From Kiloniella laminariae DSM 19542 (GTDB taxonomy: Bacteria > Pseudomonadota > Alphaproteobacteria > Kiloniellales > Kiloniellaceae), in contig NZ_KB893146.1 in the NCBI RefSeq assembly GCF_000374005.1, positions 1-64,000 on the forward strand: a stretch of 64,000 nucleotides of DNA, in the 5' to 3' direction. Of the stretch, positions 8,906-19,080 are shown piece after piece. The translations under genes and the position numbers were made by a program. The notes beneath the pieces are model-generated. The model was not told the DNA's origin. It did not search any database and was given only the letters and a program-made list of their open reading frames with translations. Each line of letters opens with the position of its first letter. Positions within the stretch are counted from its first letter, which is position 1.

Positions 8906-8932
8906 GACGATCCTGCTGATACATTTGTGACG
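8906..8932 (-). promoter_or_regulatory. Predicted ECF41-type promoter of the AhpD-like/sigma operon
   Basis: Read on the minus strand: CGTCACA (8932-8926), a 16-base spacer, then CGTC (8909-8906). The published ECF41 consensus is TGTCACA with CGTC, so six of seven and four of four bases agree. The start codon at 8862 lies about 45 bases downstream, leaving a short leader. The 281 bases from 8933 to 9213 otherwise hold no gene I can support. Confidence 0.75.
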
Positions 8933-9213
8933 CCTTAAGAGAAAAAAATCCCAATAATCGTCAATATTGAGCAACTCCTCTGCAAGAACGTACTCGTGGC
9001 AGCGCGGTGACTGAAACGAAGTTGCCCTGTTCTCGATCAGGCAACTTGCTCACAGAAATGAACTGCCTTACAGTTCGGAGTGTCTTAAATGGTTAGGTCA
9101 GCACTTGGTTCGTCTGATCGCTTCTTTGCTGAGAAGTTCCGATCGGCCTGATTTGCCGGTCCCCTGACGTGAAGCGGGTGCACTCTGTACCAGCACGCGA
9201 AAGGTATGAGCCC

Positions 9214-9636
9214 ATGCAACAACAAATCTCTGTTATTACTCTTGGTGTCGAGAGTTTGATCCGTTCCCGCAAGTTCTATGAAGTCGGTTTTGGCTGGAAA
9301 GCTGTCTTTGAAAATGAGGAAATCATTTTCTTTCAGATGAACGGCTTTGTTCTTGGTCTGTGGGACAAAGGCTCATTGGCAGCAGATACCGGGAGAGAGA
9401 TGACTTCTGGATGTGGCGCCTATGCTGTTGCTCATAACGTCCCAGAAAAGAATGATGTGCAAGCGGTAATGGATCGTCTCGCCGAAGCCGGAGGCCAGAT
9501 CATACGAGAGGCGGACACGCCACCCCAAGGCGGGTTTCGCGGATACGTTTCAGATCCGGATGGCCATTCATGGGAAATTGCCTGGAATCCGGCATGGCCG
9601 ATTGATGAAGACGGTCACGTCAAGTTTGCAGTATAG
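9214..9636 (+). CDS. VOC family (glyoxalase/bleomycin-resistance fold) protein
   Basis: About 140 residues with two beta-alpha-beta-beta-beta modules. Features include ITLGVESLIRSRKFYE at the N-terminus, the FFQMNGFVLGLWD strand pair and the C-terminal GYVSDPDGHSWEIAW, the usual metal-glutamate strand of VOC enzymes. The family contains dioxygenases, lyases and antibiotic-binding proteins, and this member cannot be assigned to a substrate. I use ATG 9214 (AAAGG about 10 bases upstream) instead of the frame opening at 9169, whose first residues show no family similarity. It precedes the P1 peptidase gene by 84 bases. Confidence 0.85.
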   Translation: MQQQISVITLGVESLIRSRKFYEVGFGWKAVFENEEIIFFQMNGFVLGLWDKGSLAADTGREMTSGCGAYAVAHNVPEKNDVQAVMDRLAEAGGQIIREADTPPQGGFRGYVSDPDGHSWEIAWNPAWPIDEDGHVKFAV

Positions 9637-9720
9637 AGACTGCAGGGGAACAATTCTGTATAAGGTCGTTTGCCTCTTCCGAAACGAGAACCGCAACGTG
9701 AATAAGCAAAAGGAATTGAG

Positions 9721-10749
9721 ATGCCAGGGTTTCCGGGAAAAGAAGGATGGTGGCGTCTGCCTTCGGGGGCAAAAAATACGCTATGTGATGTTCCCGGTGT
9801 TACGGTCGGGCAGGTAACCTGCCATGAGGGAGAAATCCACAGCGGCGTGACGGCGATTTGCCCACATGGAGGAAATATCTATCGGGATAAGGTTCGGGCA
9901 GGAGTGGCTGTTCTTAACGGTTTTGGCAAGTCTGCCGGACTGGTCCAGCTTGCCGAGCTGGGGCAGATCGAGACACCAATTATTCTGACGAACACCTTTG
10001 CTGTCAGTGCCGGGATTGAAGCCCTGATCCGTCAGGCTATCTCAGAGAACCCGGATATTGGTCGGGAAACAGCCACGGTCAATCCCGTTGTGATGGAGTG
10101 CAACGATGGCTGGCTCAATGACATTCAGCAAATGCCTGTGACGACGGATATGGTGAAGATGGCCCTGCACAATACAGCCGGGGACTTTGAGCAGGGAACT
10201 GTCGGGGCCGGAGCAGGGATGAAAACCTTCGGCTTTGCCGGGGGCATCGGGTCGGCTTCGCGACAGATCATCTGTGGTGATGGAACGACCTTTACTCTTG
10301 GATGTCTGGTGCTGTCCAACTTTGGTGTCCGGGAGGATCTGCGGGTTTGCGGGGAGCAGTTCGAGCTGAACAGAACCGAGAGCGGAGGAGAAGACAAGGG
10401 CTCTATCATTCTGGTCTTTGCCACGGATGCCCCTCTTGATAGCCGTCAGCTCGGGCGCCTTTGTCGAAGGAGCGGTGCGGCGCTCGGGCGGTTGGGAAGT
10501 GTTCTGGGCAACCAGAGTGGTGATATCGCCCTGGCCTTTTCAACGGCTGCAACGCTGGATCATGATGAAAAATCTGCGGTAAAACAGCTGCCAGCTTTTA
10601 ATGAAAACGATATGAATGCAGTATTTTATGCCACGGTAGAAAGTGCAGAAAATGCCATTCTTAACGGCCTGTGGCACAGCTCGACTGTTCTTGGGCGGAA
10701 CGGACATAAGGCGCCTGCCTTTCGGGAAGTCTATGAGCGACGGTTATAA
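9721..10749 (+). CDS. P1 family (DmpA-type) self-processing aminopeptidase
   Basis: A 342-residue Ntn-hydrolase of the DmpA/BapA group, which removes N-terminal D- or beta-amino residues or L-residues from small peptides and amides. Characteristic motifs are the N-terminal DVPGVTVGQVT, GVTAICPHGG, FGFAGGIGSASR and LVLSNFG. The KGSIILVFATDAPL segment contains the autocleavage point between Gly227 and Ser228; Ser228 becomes the N-terminal nucleophile of the small subunit. There is no signal peptide, so it acts in the cytoplasm. It may help to degrade peptides or amides of the sort imported by the amide-regulated operon at 19.4-27.5 kb, but no link is visible. Confidence 0.9.
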   Translation: MPGFPGKEGWWRLPSGAKNTLCDVPGVTVGQVTCHEGEIHSGVTAICPHGGNIYRDKVRAGVAVLNGFGKSAGLVQLAELGQIETPIILTNTFAVSAGIEALIRQAISENPDIGRETATVNPVVMECNDGWLNDIQQMPVTTDMVKMALHNTAGDFEQGTVGAGAGMKTFGFAGGIGSASRQIICGDGTTFTLGCLVLSNFGVREDLRVCGEQFELNRTESGGEDKGSIILVFATDAPLDSRQLGRLCRRSGAALGRLGSVLGNQSGDIALAFSTAATLDHDEKSAVKQLPAFNENDMNAVFYATVESAENAILNGLWHSSTVLGRNGHKAPAFREVYERRL

Positions 10750-10943
10750 TCTAAGCCCAATATAAAATTGGCCCGTAACAAGGTAACAAAGCCAGAGAGT
10801 TGTGCTGTTTTCCCTCTGGCTGATAAAGTAAGCCTGCTGTTCCTATCAGACAATTTGAATTTGCGCTGGGGAGGTCCCTTGACGGCGGCAATTGATAACA
10901 GAGATATTAAATGCCTGTTATGGATTGCGAGGTGAGGACAGTC

Positions 10944-11696
10944 ATGGCTGATGATCAAGGGAGAAAATCCGGATCTCAAATGCGAAGGTCTATGGATAAA
11001 CAGGACAGCATGAAAAGTGAACAGGGCTTTGCTTCTCCGCCTTGCTTGATGCACGAGCTTGACCCGACCTTTTCAGGTTTTCCTGAAAACCAAAAAGATC
11101 CAGAGCAGGAACGGGATGTAAAGCGCTGGCGAAAGGCAGAACGCGAGCAGCTGATTAAGCAGCGGTTGGCTATTCCCCCGGATATCCGGCGTCAGTCAAA
11201 CAAGCAGATCACAGCTCACCTGGAAGAGGCCATCGGCGATGTTAAGGGACTGGTTATCAGCTGTTACTGGCCCTTTAAAGGAGAGCCTAATCTTCATCCC
11301 TTTATGAAAAGCCTGGCAGCGCTGGGCGGGGTCTGTGCCTTGCCTGTTGTTGTGTCCCTCGGAAAACCCTTGTTCTTCCGGGCCTGGTCGCAGGAAACAC
11401 CGATGACCCGCGGTGTCTGGAATATCCCTGTCCCGCAAGAAACCGCACCGGTTGTTGTTCCTGATGTGGTTATTGCGCCCCTGATCGGTTTTGATCCCTC
11501 GGGTTATCGTTTGGGGTATGGAGGCGGGTTTTATGACCGGACACTTGCAGGCATAACCAAGCCAGTTCGGGTTATCGGGGTTGGATACCAATCTGCAGCC
11601 ATTCCGACAATTTTCCCTCAATGGCACGATATTCCCATGGATAGTGTGATTACAGAGCAGGGAAGAGTGCCTTTGGTAGCAAAAAAGGAAAGGTAA
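10944..11696 (+). CDS. 5-formyltetrahydrofolate cyclo-ligase, long alphaproteobacterial form
   Basis: Converts 5-formyl-THF with ATP to 5,10-methenyl-THF, clearing an inhibitory folate. The catalytic core starts near residue 55 (WRKAEREQLIKQRLA) and ends with GYRLGYGGGFYDRTL, the ATP/Mg signature. Unlike the short enzymes of about 180-200 residues, this one carries roughly 50 extra N-terminal residues with ASPPCLMHELDP; the same extension with an SPPC motif occurs in several alphaproteobacterial homologues. ATG 10944 is preceded by GAGG at 7 bases and is preferred over 10911. Expressed alone; the next gene converges. Confidence 0.9.
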   Translation: MADDQGRKSGSQMRRSMDKQDSMKSEQGFASPPCLMHELDPTFSGFPENQKDPEQERDVKRWRKAEREQLIKQRLAIPPDIRRQSNKQITAHLEEAIGDVKGLVISCYWPFKGEPNLHPFMKSLAALGGVCALPVVVSLGKPLFFRAWSQETPMTRGVWNIPVPQETAPVVVPDVVIAPLIGFDPSGYRLGYGGGFYDRTLAGITKPVRVIGVGYQSAAIPTIFPQWHDIPMDSVITEQGRVPLVAKKER

Positions 11697-11777
11697 GGAA
11701 GCCAGCTATAGAAATTTTTGTCTGCGGGTATTCACAAACCACATTTACATTTGTTCAGTTGGGCTGCTTGCCTGAAG

Positions 11778-11820
11778 GGCTTGATCCTATCCCTTAAAAT
11801 AACAGAGACAGGATCAAGCC
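11778..11820. terminator. Inverted repeat between converging genes, possible terminator
   Basis: An 11-bp perfect stem GGCTTGATCCT (11778-11788) / AGGATCAAGCC (11810-11820) with a 21-base loop, located between the 3' ends of the cyclo-ligase gene and wrbA. It lacks a T tract on either side, so it may only stabilise 3' ends or rely on Rho. Confidence 0.45.
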
Positions 11821-11865
11821 TGGTCAGAATGTGTTCTGGAGTGCCGAACGGGATTTTAAGCTATA

Positions 11866-12465
11866 TCAATCGAACAGTTTGACAGTGACTTCGGCAATCC
11901 GGCGCCCCTGGTAGCGAGCACCATCAAGGTCAATCTGGCTGGGCTGTCGGCTTCCATCGCCTCCGGCAATGGTCGTTGCACCGTAGGGCGCGCCGCCAAC
12001 GATCTCATCTTTGTTCATCTGCCCGGCATAGCCGTAATCGAGCCCCACAATTGTCAGGCCGAAATGCAGAAGGTTGGTGATCATGGAAAACAGGGTTGTT
12101 TCCTGCCCACCATGCTGCGTGGCGGTGGAAGTGAAAGCACCACCAACCTTGCCATTGAGCGCACCGCGCAGCCACAATCCGCCAGCCTGATCCAGAAAGC
12201 TTGCCATTTGTGAGGGCATACGGCCAAAGCGTGTGCCTGCACCGATGATGATGCCGTCGTAATTTTCCAGCTCGGCTACTGTGGCAATGGGGGCTTTCTG
12301 ATCCAGCTTATATCCACTTTTCTGGGCGATTTCCTGGGGAACCGTTTCCGGAACTCGTTTGATGTCCACTGTGGCTCCTGCTGATCTCGCACCTTCCGCC
12401 ACGGCTTCTGCCATCTGTTCAATGTGGCCATAAGTGGAATGGTATAATACAAGAATTTTTGCCAT
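11866..12465 (-). CDS. wrbA: NAD(P)H:quinone oxidoreductase WrbA
   Basis: A 199-residue flavodoxin-like protein. The N-terminal [17 protein letters not shown] loop binds the FMN phosphate; [15 protein letters not shown] and [13 protein letters not shown] are the WrbA-specific flavin and active-site segments. WrbA reduces quinones in two-electron steps and so avoids semiquinone radicals. It is the last gene of a probable operon with the isochorismatase-like and pirin genes, opposite an HxlR regulator, a set typical of quinone or electrophile stress responses. Length and motifs are complete. Confidence 0.96.
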   Translation of the reverse strand: MAKILVLYHSTYGHIEQMAEAVAEGARSAGATVDIKRVPETVPQEIAQKSGYKLDQKAPIATVAELENYDGIIIGAGTRFGRMPSQMASFLDQAGGLWLRGALNGKVGGAFTSTATQHGGQETTLFSMITNLLHFGLTIVGLDYGYAGQMNKDEIVGGAPYGATTIAGGDGSRQPSQIDLDGARYQGRRIAEVTVKLFD

Positions 12466-12590
12466 TTTAAGTGTCCTGCTTTGGGTCTGATAATGTGAGA
12501 AGAAGCGGTAGCAAATAACCGCAAGGCGGCGAGAGCTCTCTCTTTGTAAGGGAATTCATATGTCCTTGTTGGATGAGAGCTCTGCTTGAT

Positions 12591-13220
12591 TTACTTTGTT
12601 TTGCTGTTGACGGTGTTGTAACCGGTAATCAGATTTGCGTAATCGGGGATGTGATTGGCAAAAAGAGTGCCGAGCCCTTCAACGTCATTACGCCAATCGC
12701 GGTGCAGTTCGCAGGCAACAGCGAACCAACTCATCAATTGGGCACCAGCCTGGGTCATACGATTCCAGGCTGCGTCGCGGGTTACTTCGTTGAATGTTCC
12801 CGAAGCATCTGTCACCACAAAGACATCGAAGCCTTCTTCGATTGCTGAAAGAGCTGGAAAGGCGACGCAGACTTCCGTGACAACACCGGCAATAATAAGC
12901 TGTTTTTTTCCTGTGGCTTTAATTGCCTTGATGAAGTCTTCGTTATCCCATGCGTTGATTTGGCCTGGACGCGCAATAAAGGGGGCATCAGGAAATGTCG
13001 CTTTCAGTTCAGGCAAAAGCGGGCCATTCGGGCCGTCTTCAAAGCTTGTTGTCAGGATGGTTGGGAGCTCGAAGTATTTTGCGAGATCTGCAAGGGCCAG
13101 AACATTGTTCTTGAACTTGTCCGGATCAAAGTCACGGACAAGAGAAAGCAAACCGGTCTGGTGATCAACCAAAAGTACGGCAGCATTGTTTTTATCAAGT
13201 TTTGTGTAAGATTTTGTCAT
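12591..13220 (-). CDS. YcaC-type isochorismatase-like hydrolase
   Basis: A 209-residue cysteine hydrolase of the isochorismatase superfamily. It has the VLLVDHQTGL strand with the catalytic Asp, GKKQLIIAGVVTEVCVAF with the nucleophilic Cys, and the TDASGTFNEVTRD loop. Closest in pattern to E. coli YcaC, which has no settled substrate. Located between the pirin and wrbA genes with gaps of 44 and 125 bases on the same strand, so it is likely induced together with them by the HxlR regulator's signal. Confidence 0.92.
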   Translation of the reverse strand: MTKSYTKLDKNNAAVLLVDHQTGLLSLVRDFDPDKFKNNVLALADLAKYFELPTILTTSFEDGPNGPLLPELKATFPDAPFIARPGQINAWDNEDFIKAIKATGKKQLIIAGVVTEVCVAFPALSAIEEGFDVFVVTDASGTFNEVTRDAAWNRMTQAGAQLMSWFAVACELHRDWRNDVEGLGTLFANHIPDYANLITGYNTVNSKTK

Positions 13221-13264
13221 TTTATCAATTCTCTGTTGTGGTTGGAGTAAATAGGTTTTGAGTG

Positions 13265-14119
13265 TTAAAAATTGCCAAAGCGGCCACTGTTAAAATCGTT
13301 GATTGCCTCGCGAATTTCAGCTTCGCTGTTCATGACAAAAGGGCCATAACCAACGACGGGCTCTGCTATAGGCTCTCCGGTCATGACAAGCAACGTAGAA
13401 TCTCTTTCAGTACAGATGGTTACGTCGCTACCGTTGGTCGACAACCGGGCAATTTCAGCTGAAGTGACGCTTTTCCCATCGACTGTGATGGTGCCGGAAA
13501 GGACGGCAATCATCACATTGTGATCTTGGGGGAGATCCAGGGTAATATTTGCCTGTGTTTCGAGGCGGATATCCCAGAGGTTGATGGGGGTGAAGGTCTG
13601 TGCAGCTCCTTCTGTCCCCTTGAATGTCCCCGCGATTATACGTGCGCTTCCCTGTTCGAGCTCGACAACAGGAATTTGGCTGCTGACGATGGCCTGATAC
13701 GCAGGGGGAGCACTTTTGTCCTTTGCGGGCAGATTGATCCAGAGTTGGACCATTTGGAAAGGCCCGCCCGATTTGGAAAAGTTCTCCGAGTGAAACTCTT
13801 CATGCAATATGCCGCTCCCGGCGGTCATCCACTGGACATCTCCCCGGCTTATGGTTCCTCCGCCACCACTGCTGTCCCTGTGGCTGACTTCCCCCTCATA
13901 GACAATTGTTACCGTTTCAAACCCGCGATGCGGATGCTGTTCCACCCCCCGTGGGCTCCGGATGTTGGGTTCAAATACATGCGGTCCGGCATAGTCAAAA
14001 AGCAGGAAGGGACTGGTGGCTTTGGTATCACCCTGATAGCTGAAAAGCGATCTGACGGGAAAGCCGTCACCAACCCAATGAGAGCCGTTACTGCGCAGTA
14101 TCTGTTCAATTTTCTTCAT
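13265..14119 (-). CDS. Pirin family protein
   Basis: A 284-residue bicupin. The first cupin carries the metal site HPHRGFETVT with the later HEEFHSE segment, both intact; the C-terminal cupin is more divergent, as in all pirins. Bacterial pirins bind iron and some oxidise quercetin or similar flavonoids with oxygen; others act as redox sensors. It is the first gene of the minus-strand operon with the isochorismatase-like gene and wrbA. The start codon lies 106 bases from the divergent HxlR gene, so the shared intergenic region should hold the operator. Confidence 0.94.
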   Translation of the reverse strand: MKKIEQILRSNGSHWVGDGFPVRSLFSYQGDTKATSPFLLFDYAGPHVFEPNIRSPRGVEQHPHRGFETVTIVYEGEVSHRDSSGGGGTISRGDVQWMTAGSGILHEEFHSENFSKSGGPFQMVQLWINLPAKDKSAPPAYQAIVSSQIPVVELEQGSARIIAGTFKGTEGAAQTFTPINLWDIRLETQANITLDLPQDHNVMIAVLSGTITVDGKSVTSAEIARLSTNGSDVTICTERDSTLLVMTGEPIAEPVVGYGPFVMNSEAEIREAINDFNSGRFGNF

Positions 14120-14198
14120 GACATTTGTTCCATCAATAAAGGTGTTTGCTGCTATCGGGCTTGATTTCTGTCATATTTGTTCATACGTATTTTTTACA

Positions 14199-14219
14199 AG
14201 TACTATCATTTAGGATACT
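14199..14219. promoter_or_regulatory. Candidate HxlR operator
   Basis: An imperfect 21-bp dyad with outer half-sites AGTA (14199-14202) and TACT (14216-14219), overlapping the ribosome-binding region of the HxlR gene. HxlR-family operators are often built on GTA/TAC half-sites. A second small palindrome ATACGTAT lies at 14183-14190. Binding at either place could control both directions. The match is weak and positional. Confidence 0.3.
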
Positions 14220-14225
14220 GTTGAA

Positions 14226-14591
14226 ATGACAAAACATTCCGGCTGCCCCACGGAAACCACCCTGGCTTTGATTGCAGGGAAGTGGAAGGTCATGGTGATC
14301 TATTGGCTTCTCAAGGAGAAAAGGCGCTTTAACCAGCTTCAGCGGGATCTGACCGGGATTACTCCCAGAACGCTTGGTAAACAGTTGAAGGAGATGGAGC
14401 AGGATGGCCTGTTAAAGCGGGTTGATTATGGGGAAATTCCTCCGAAGGTGGAATATAGCCTGACTTCGCTGGGAAGGTCCTTGCAACCTATCCTGATCGC
14501 GATGGAGGAGTGGGCCCAGCTTAATATGGACAAAATTCCTGCCAGGGAAAATGCACTTTTTATTGAAGATAATCCCGAAACCAAGACATAA
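14226..14591 (+). CDS. HxlR family transcriptional regulator
   Basis: A 121-residue winged-helix protein. It has the family pattern CPTETTLALIAGKWKVMVIY, then FNQLQRDLTGITPRTLGKQLKEME (helix-turn-helix, within residues 37-60) and the wing VEYSLTSLGRSLQPIL. Cys7 stands at the position where YodB, HypR and similar regulators have their single thiol-sensing cysteine. Divergent from the pirin, isochorismatase-like and wrbA genes, it is the likely repressor of that quinone-response operon and of itself. The 297 bases after its stop codon contain no gene or convincing terminator. Confidence 0.93.
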   Translation: MTKHSGCPTETTLALIAGKWKVMVIYWLLKEKRRFNQLQRDLTGITPRTLGKQLKEMEQDGLLKRVDYGEIPPKVEYSLTSLGRSLQPILIAMEEWAQLNMDKIPARENALFIEDNPETKT

Positions 14592-14888
14592 AAAATAACC
14601 TTCCGGCTATAAAAATTTTATCTGTTATTTTACCGCCCATACTGGTGATTTTGTATCCCGGGAAGGTCGGTCAGACAGCTTTTGGGGGGCGTCATGTTAA
14701 ATATTCTGTTCGACGATCACTGTATCCGAAGAAATAATAGCTGCCGGTTTTGCCTGAAGTCACAAGAAACGAGCTAATATTTGTCTTAATACACATGGCT
14801 GCCCCGCCTTTTGTTTGGGCGTTACATGATTGACTCTTTCGCCTATGCGCTATAGGTAATCGTCTCTCTCAACTTGAAAGTATGCCCC

Positions 14889-16232
<1,344 letters not shown>

Positions 16233-16320
16233 GTACCAGTAAGAGACGATAGAAAACCGGGAGCGGGATATTGACAATCCTGTTCGGGTTTTAGGGTGTC
16301 AGGCGGAATTCATTGTAAAA

Positions 16321-16349
16321 AGAGCTGCAGTTCATGCGGCTCTTTTTTT
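16321..16349 (+). terminator. Intrinsic terminator downstream of the RhlE-like helicase gene
   Basis: A 9-bp stem AGAGCTGCA (16321-16329) / TGCGGCTCT (16335-16343) with one G-U pair and a 5-base loop, followed by seven T residues. It lies about 90 bases after the stop codon. The rest of the 16233-16530 interval holds no gene. Confidence 0.88.
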
Positions 16350-16530
16350 GAGAACATTGCATAGGTTAAGGAGAGCACAGACGGATATAGCGTTGTTTAG
16401 AAAGTTTTTTTGCTATGTCCTGAGTGTTAATCGTATTTTTGCCTTTGTGCGGTTAGCCTTGATGAGTGAGGGAAAGTGGCAATGATTTTCCCTGCAGGTT
16501 AGTCGGGACACAAAAGAAGCGGGGAACGGG

Positions 16531-18207
16531 ATGGCTGAGATCGTATCGTTGTTGGCAGCGTCTGTTTTGGCAGTCTTGCTGTTCAGTCGGTTGGGTCTTG
16601 GTTCTGTTCTCGGCTATTTGGCGGCGGGTGCTGTGATTGGCCCCAGCGGTCTGGCGCTGGTGACGGATGCAGACAACATGCGCCATATCGGCGAGTTCGG
16701 TGTTGTCTTCCTGTTATTTTTGATCGGCCTGGAAATCAAACCGCAGCGACTTTGGGTCATGCGCCGACTGGTCTTTGGTCTTGGTGGGCTGCAAGTTGCT
16801 CTCTCGGGGCTGCTTATTGCGGGCCTGATCTATCTCATCCTCGGTTTAGAAGCGCAAACAGCTCTGATAATAGGCTTTGGGCTGGCGCTTTCCTCGACGG
16901 CTTTTGGTGTGCAAATTCTGACAGAGAAGCAACAGACCACCAGTAACTGGGGCAGGATCAGTTTTTCTGTTTTGCTGTTTCAGGATCTGGCAGTGGTCCC
17001 GCTTTTGATTCTTTTACCCCTACTTGCCCTTGGTGAAATGCAGTTTTCCGTCTCGATGGGATTTGCGGTTTTACAGGCAGTGGGAATTTTTATCTCGGTT
17101 CTGGTTGTCGGGCGCTATGCGATCAGTCCCTTGCTCAATGCCATTGCCTACAGCAAAAGCGGAGATGCCTTCGTTGCAACGGCTCTTTTGCTGGTGCTGG
17201 GTTTCGCCTGGGCGATGGAACTTATTGGTCTGTCGATGGCGATGGGAGCTTTTATTGCAGGGGTTTTGTTATCTGAATCCGAATACAAACACCAGATCGA
17301 AGCCGATGTCATGCCGTTTCGCGGGCTGTTGCTTGGCCTGTTTTTCATGAGTGTCGGCATGACTTTTGTGCCGATTTCGTTCTGGAACAATTTGGAAATT
17401 GTTGTGCTGGGGGCCGTGATACTGGTCTGTGCCAAGGCTGCGGTACTGATCGGTCTTGCCCGGTTTTGGAAGGTGCCTCTCTCCATTGCAGTAAAGTGCG
17501 GCTTCCTTCTGTCCCAGGCGGGTGAATTCGGTTTTGTTCTGTTTTCTCTGGCACAAAATCTCGATCTTTTGCCGACCGGTATGATGGAGACCCTGATTTC
17601 CATTATTGTCCTGAGTATGATCCTGACCCCTGTCATGGTAATGGTTGCTGAAAGACTGGCCCGATGGTTGAAGTCTGCGGCATCGTTTGCGATGGAGACC
17701 TCGGAACCGATCCCTGAAAGACCCGTAATCATTGCCGGATTTGGCCGGGTAGGAGAAGTTATTGCCGGAATGTTGCGTGCTGTGGATGTCGCCTGTGTCG
17801 CGATTGATATGGATGCTGCAAAGGTTGCCAGAGGACGGGAACTCGGACACAGCATTGTCTTTGGCGATGCCAGCCGCCCCGAGATCCTGCGAGCGATCGG
17901 AGCAGCTCGGGCGCGTCTGATGGTCGTGACACTGGATGACCACCATATGGCCGAAGGTGTTGTCCGGACAATGCAACGGCTCTATCCAGAGGTCCCGGTT
18001 CATGTCCGTGCCCGTGACTGGGGCAGTGCCGACCATTTTACCGCACTGGGGGCATCGCATGCCATTCCGGAAACGGTAGAAGCCAGTTTACGACTGGGGG
18101 CTGCTGCCTTGAAAGCGGCAGGTGTCGGGGAAGAGGAACGCCGAACATTATTTGAAGATCTGAGGGAAGAAGACTATGCAAAGTTGCGGGAACATCACAA
18201 AGCCTGA
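16531..18207 (+). CDS. KefB/KefC-like CPA2 monovalent cation:proton antiporter with TrkA-N domain
   Basis: A 558-residue inner-membrane protein. About twelve hydrophobic helices fill residues 1-380, with the CPA2 segments VLGYLAAGAVIGPSGLAL and FLLFLIGLEIKPQRLW and a discontinuous helix region LALSSTAFGVQ. Residues from about 390 form a Rossmann TrkA-N domain (PVIIAGFGRVGEVIAGML, IDMDAAKVARG, GDASRPEIL). Members export K+ in exchange for H+ and are gated by nucleotides or, in Kef systems, by glutathione adducts of electrophiles. No KefF/KefG ancillary flavoprotein gene is adjacent, so glutathione gating is not proven. It would fit the electrophile-defence genes upstream. Confidence 0.9.
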   Translation: MAEIVSLLAASVLAVLLFSRLGLGSVLGYLAAGAVIGPSGLALVTDADNMRHIGEFGVVFLLFLIGLEIKPQRLWVMRRLVFGLGGLQVALSGLLIAGLIYLILGLEAQTALIIGFGLALSSTAFGVQILTEKQQTTSNWGRISFSVLLFQDLAVVPLLILLPLLALGEMQFSVSMGFAVLQAVGIFISVLVVGRYAISPLLNAIAYSKSGDAFVATALLLVLGFAWAMELIGLSMAMGAFIAGVLLSESEYKHQIEADVMPFRGLLLGLFFMSVGMTFVPISFWNNLEIVVLGAVILVCAKAAVLIGLARFWKVPLSIAVKCGFLLSQAGEFGFVLFSLAQNLDLLPTGMMETLISIIVLSMILTPVMVMVAERLARWLKSAASFAMETSEPIPERPVIIAGFGRVGEVIAGMLRAVDVACVAIDMDAAKVARGRELGHSIVFGDASRPEILRAIGAARARLMVVTLDDHHMAEGVVRTMQRLYPEVPVHVRARDWGSADHFTALGASHAIPETVEASLRLGAAALKAAGVGEEERRTLFEDLREEDYAKLREHHKA

Positions 18208-18252
18208 TGTTCTGCTTGAGTGTGGTTCAAACTGATCTTGCAAATAACGATA

Positions 18253-19080
18253 TTATGGCTTTTCCCATTTGACGCCATATTTTTCGGCAATCCAGCTGTA
18301 GCGCTCATCCCTGAAAAGGGAGAAGAGAATTTCCTCCAGTTTTGCGGCAGAGATAGGGCCTTTTCGGCGGGCAATACCGACAAAACTGTATCTCTGATCG
18401 TAGTGTTCCGAAATGAGCAAAACAGAGCGCATGTCCTGATGGGATTGAAAGTAATACTCGAGAAAGCTTTCTGTCATGACGCCGATTTCAACCCTTTTGG
18501 AGAGGACCATCTTCAGGATCTGCATCTGGCGGGTAACCAGGGAGATATTAAATTTTTGATCCAGCGCTGCCGGATCGGTTTCGTAATTTGTAAACTTGTA
18601 ATGGTAGCCGAGAATGGCACCGATCTTTTTACCGGTGAGATCTTCGAAATACGCTGGGGTAATGTCTGAGCCAGCAAGGGTTATATAGCGTTCTCCACCC
18701 TGGAGATACTGCCTGGTTGCCTCGACCTGAGTGCTGTCCCACCCCCATTCCAGATGGTCAAAAAGGGAAACATCGTAATCACCCTTTTGAAACATCAGAT
18801 GTCGCCTGCGGGCGCTGGTTTCCACAGTCGAGAAGTGATAGCCGGATTGTATATCGTTCATGGCGGTAATCAGATCGATACCGAGACCACTATGGGGAAT
18901 ACCGTCGTTGACAACATAAAAGGGCGGGAAGTGGGTAATGCCTATCTGGACTTTTACAGGCTCGGCTGTGACGCGCGTTATCGAAAAAACTACAAAGACA
19001 AAAACTGCCAAACTTGTAAAAAGTTTACAAAAATCCCCAAGCCAAGGTGACGAAGGGCTGGCTTTCTCTGTGGTCAGCAT
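18253..19080 (-). CDS. Orphan extracellular solute-binding protein (SBP_bac_3 type)
   Basis: About 275 residues with an N-terminal membrane/signal segment (LFTSLAVFVFVVFSITRV, then TAEP), followed by a periplasmic binding protein fold: VQIGITHFPPFYVV, GLGIDLITAMN, GDYDVSLFDH, and a C-terminal SLFRDERYSWIAEKYGV. It resembles polar amino-acid binding domains, but no permease or ATPase gene is next to it. Such orphan proteins are common in related bacteria and may work with remote transporters or signal proteins. ATG 19080 is used; a TTG six bases upstream is possible. The ligand is unknown. Confidence 0.82.
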   Translation of the reverse strand: MLTTEKASPSSPWLGDFCKLFTSLAVFVFVVFSITRVTAEPVKVQIGITHFPPFYVVNDGIPHSGLGIDLITAMNDIQSGYHFSTVETSARRRHLMFQKGDYDVSLFDHLEWGWDSTQVEATRQYLQGGERYITLAGSDITPAYFEDLTGKKIGAILGYHYKFTNYETDPAALDQKFNISLVTRQMQILKMVLSKRVEIGVMTESFLEYYFQSHQDMRSVLLISEHYDQRYSFVGIARRKGPISAAKLEEILFSLFRDERYSWIAEKYGVKWEKP

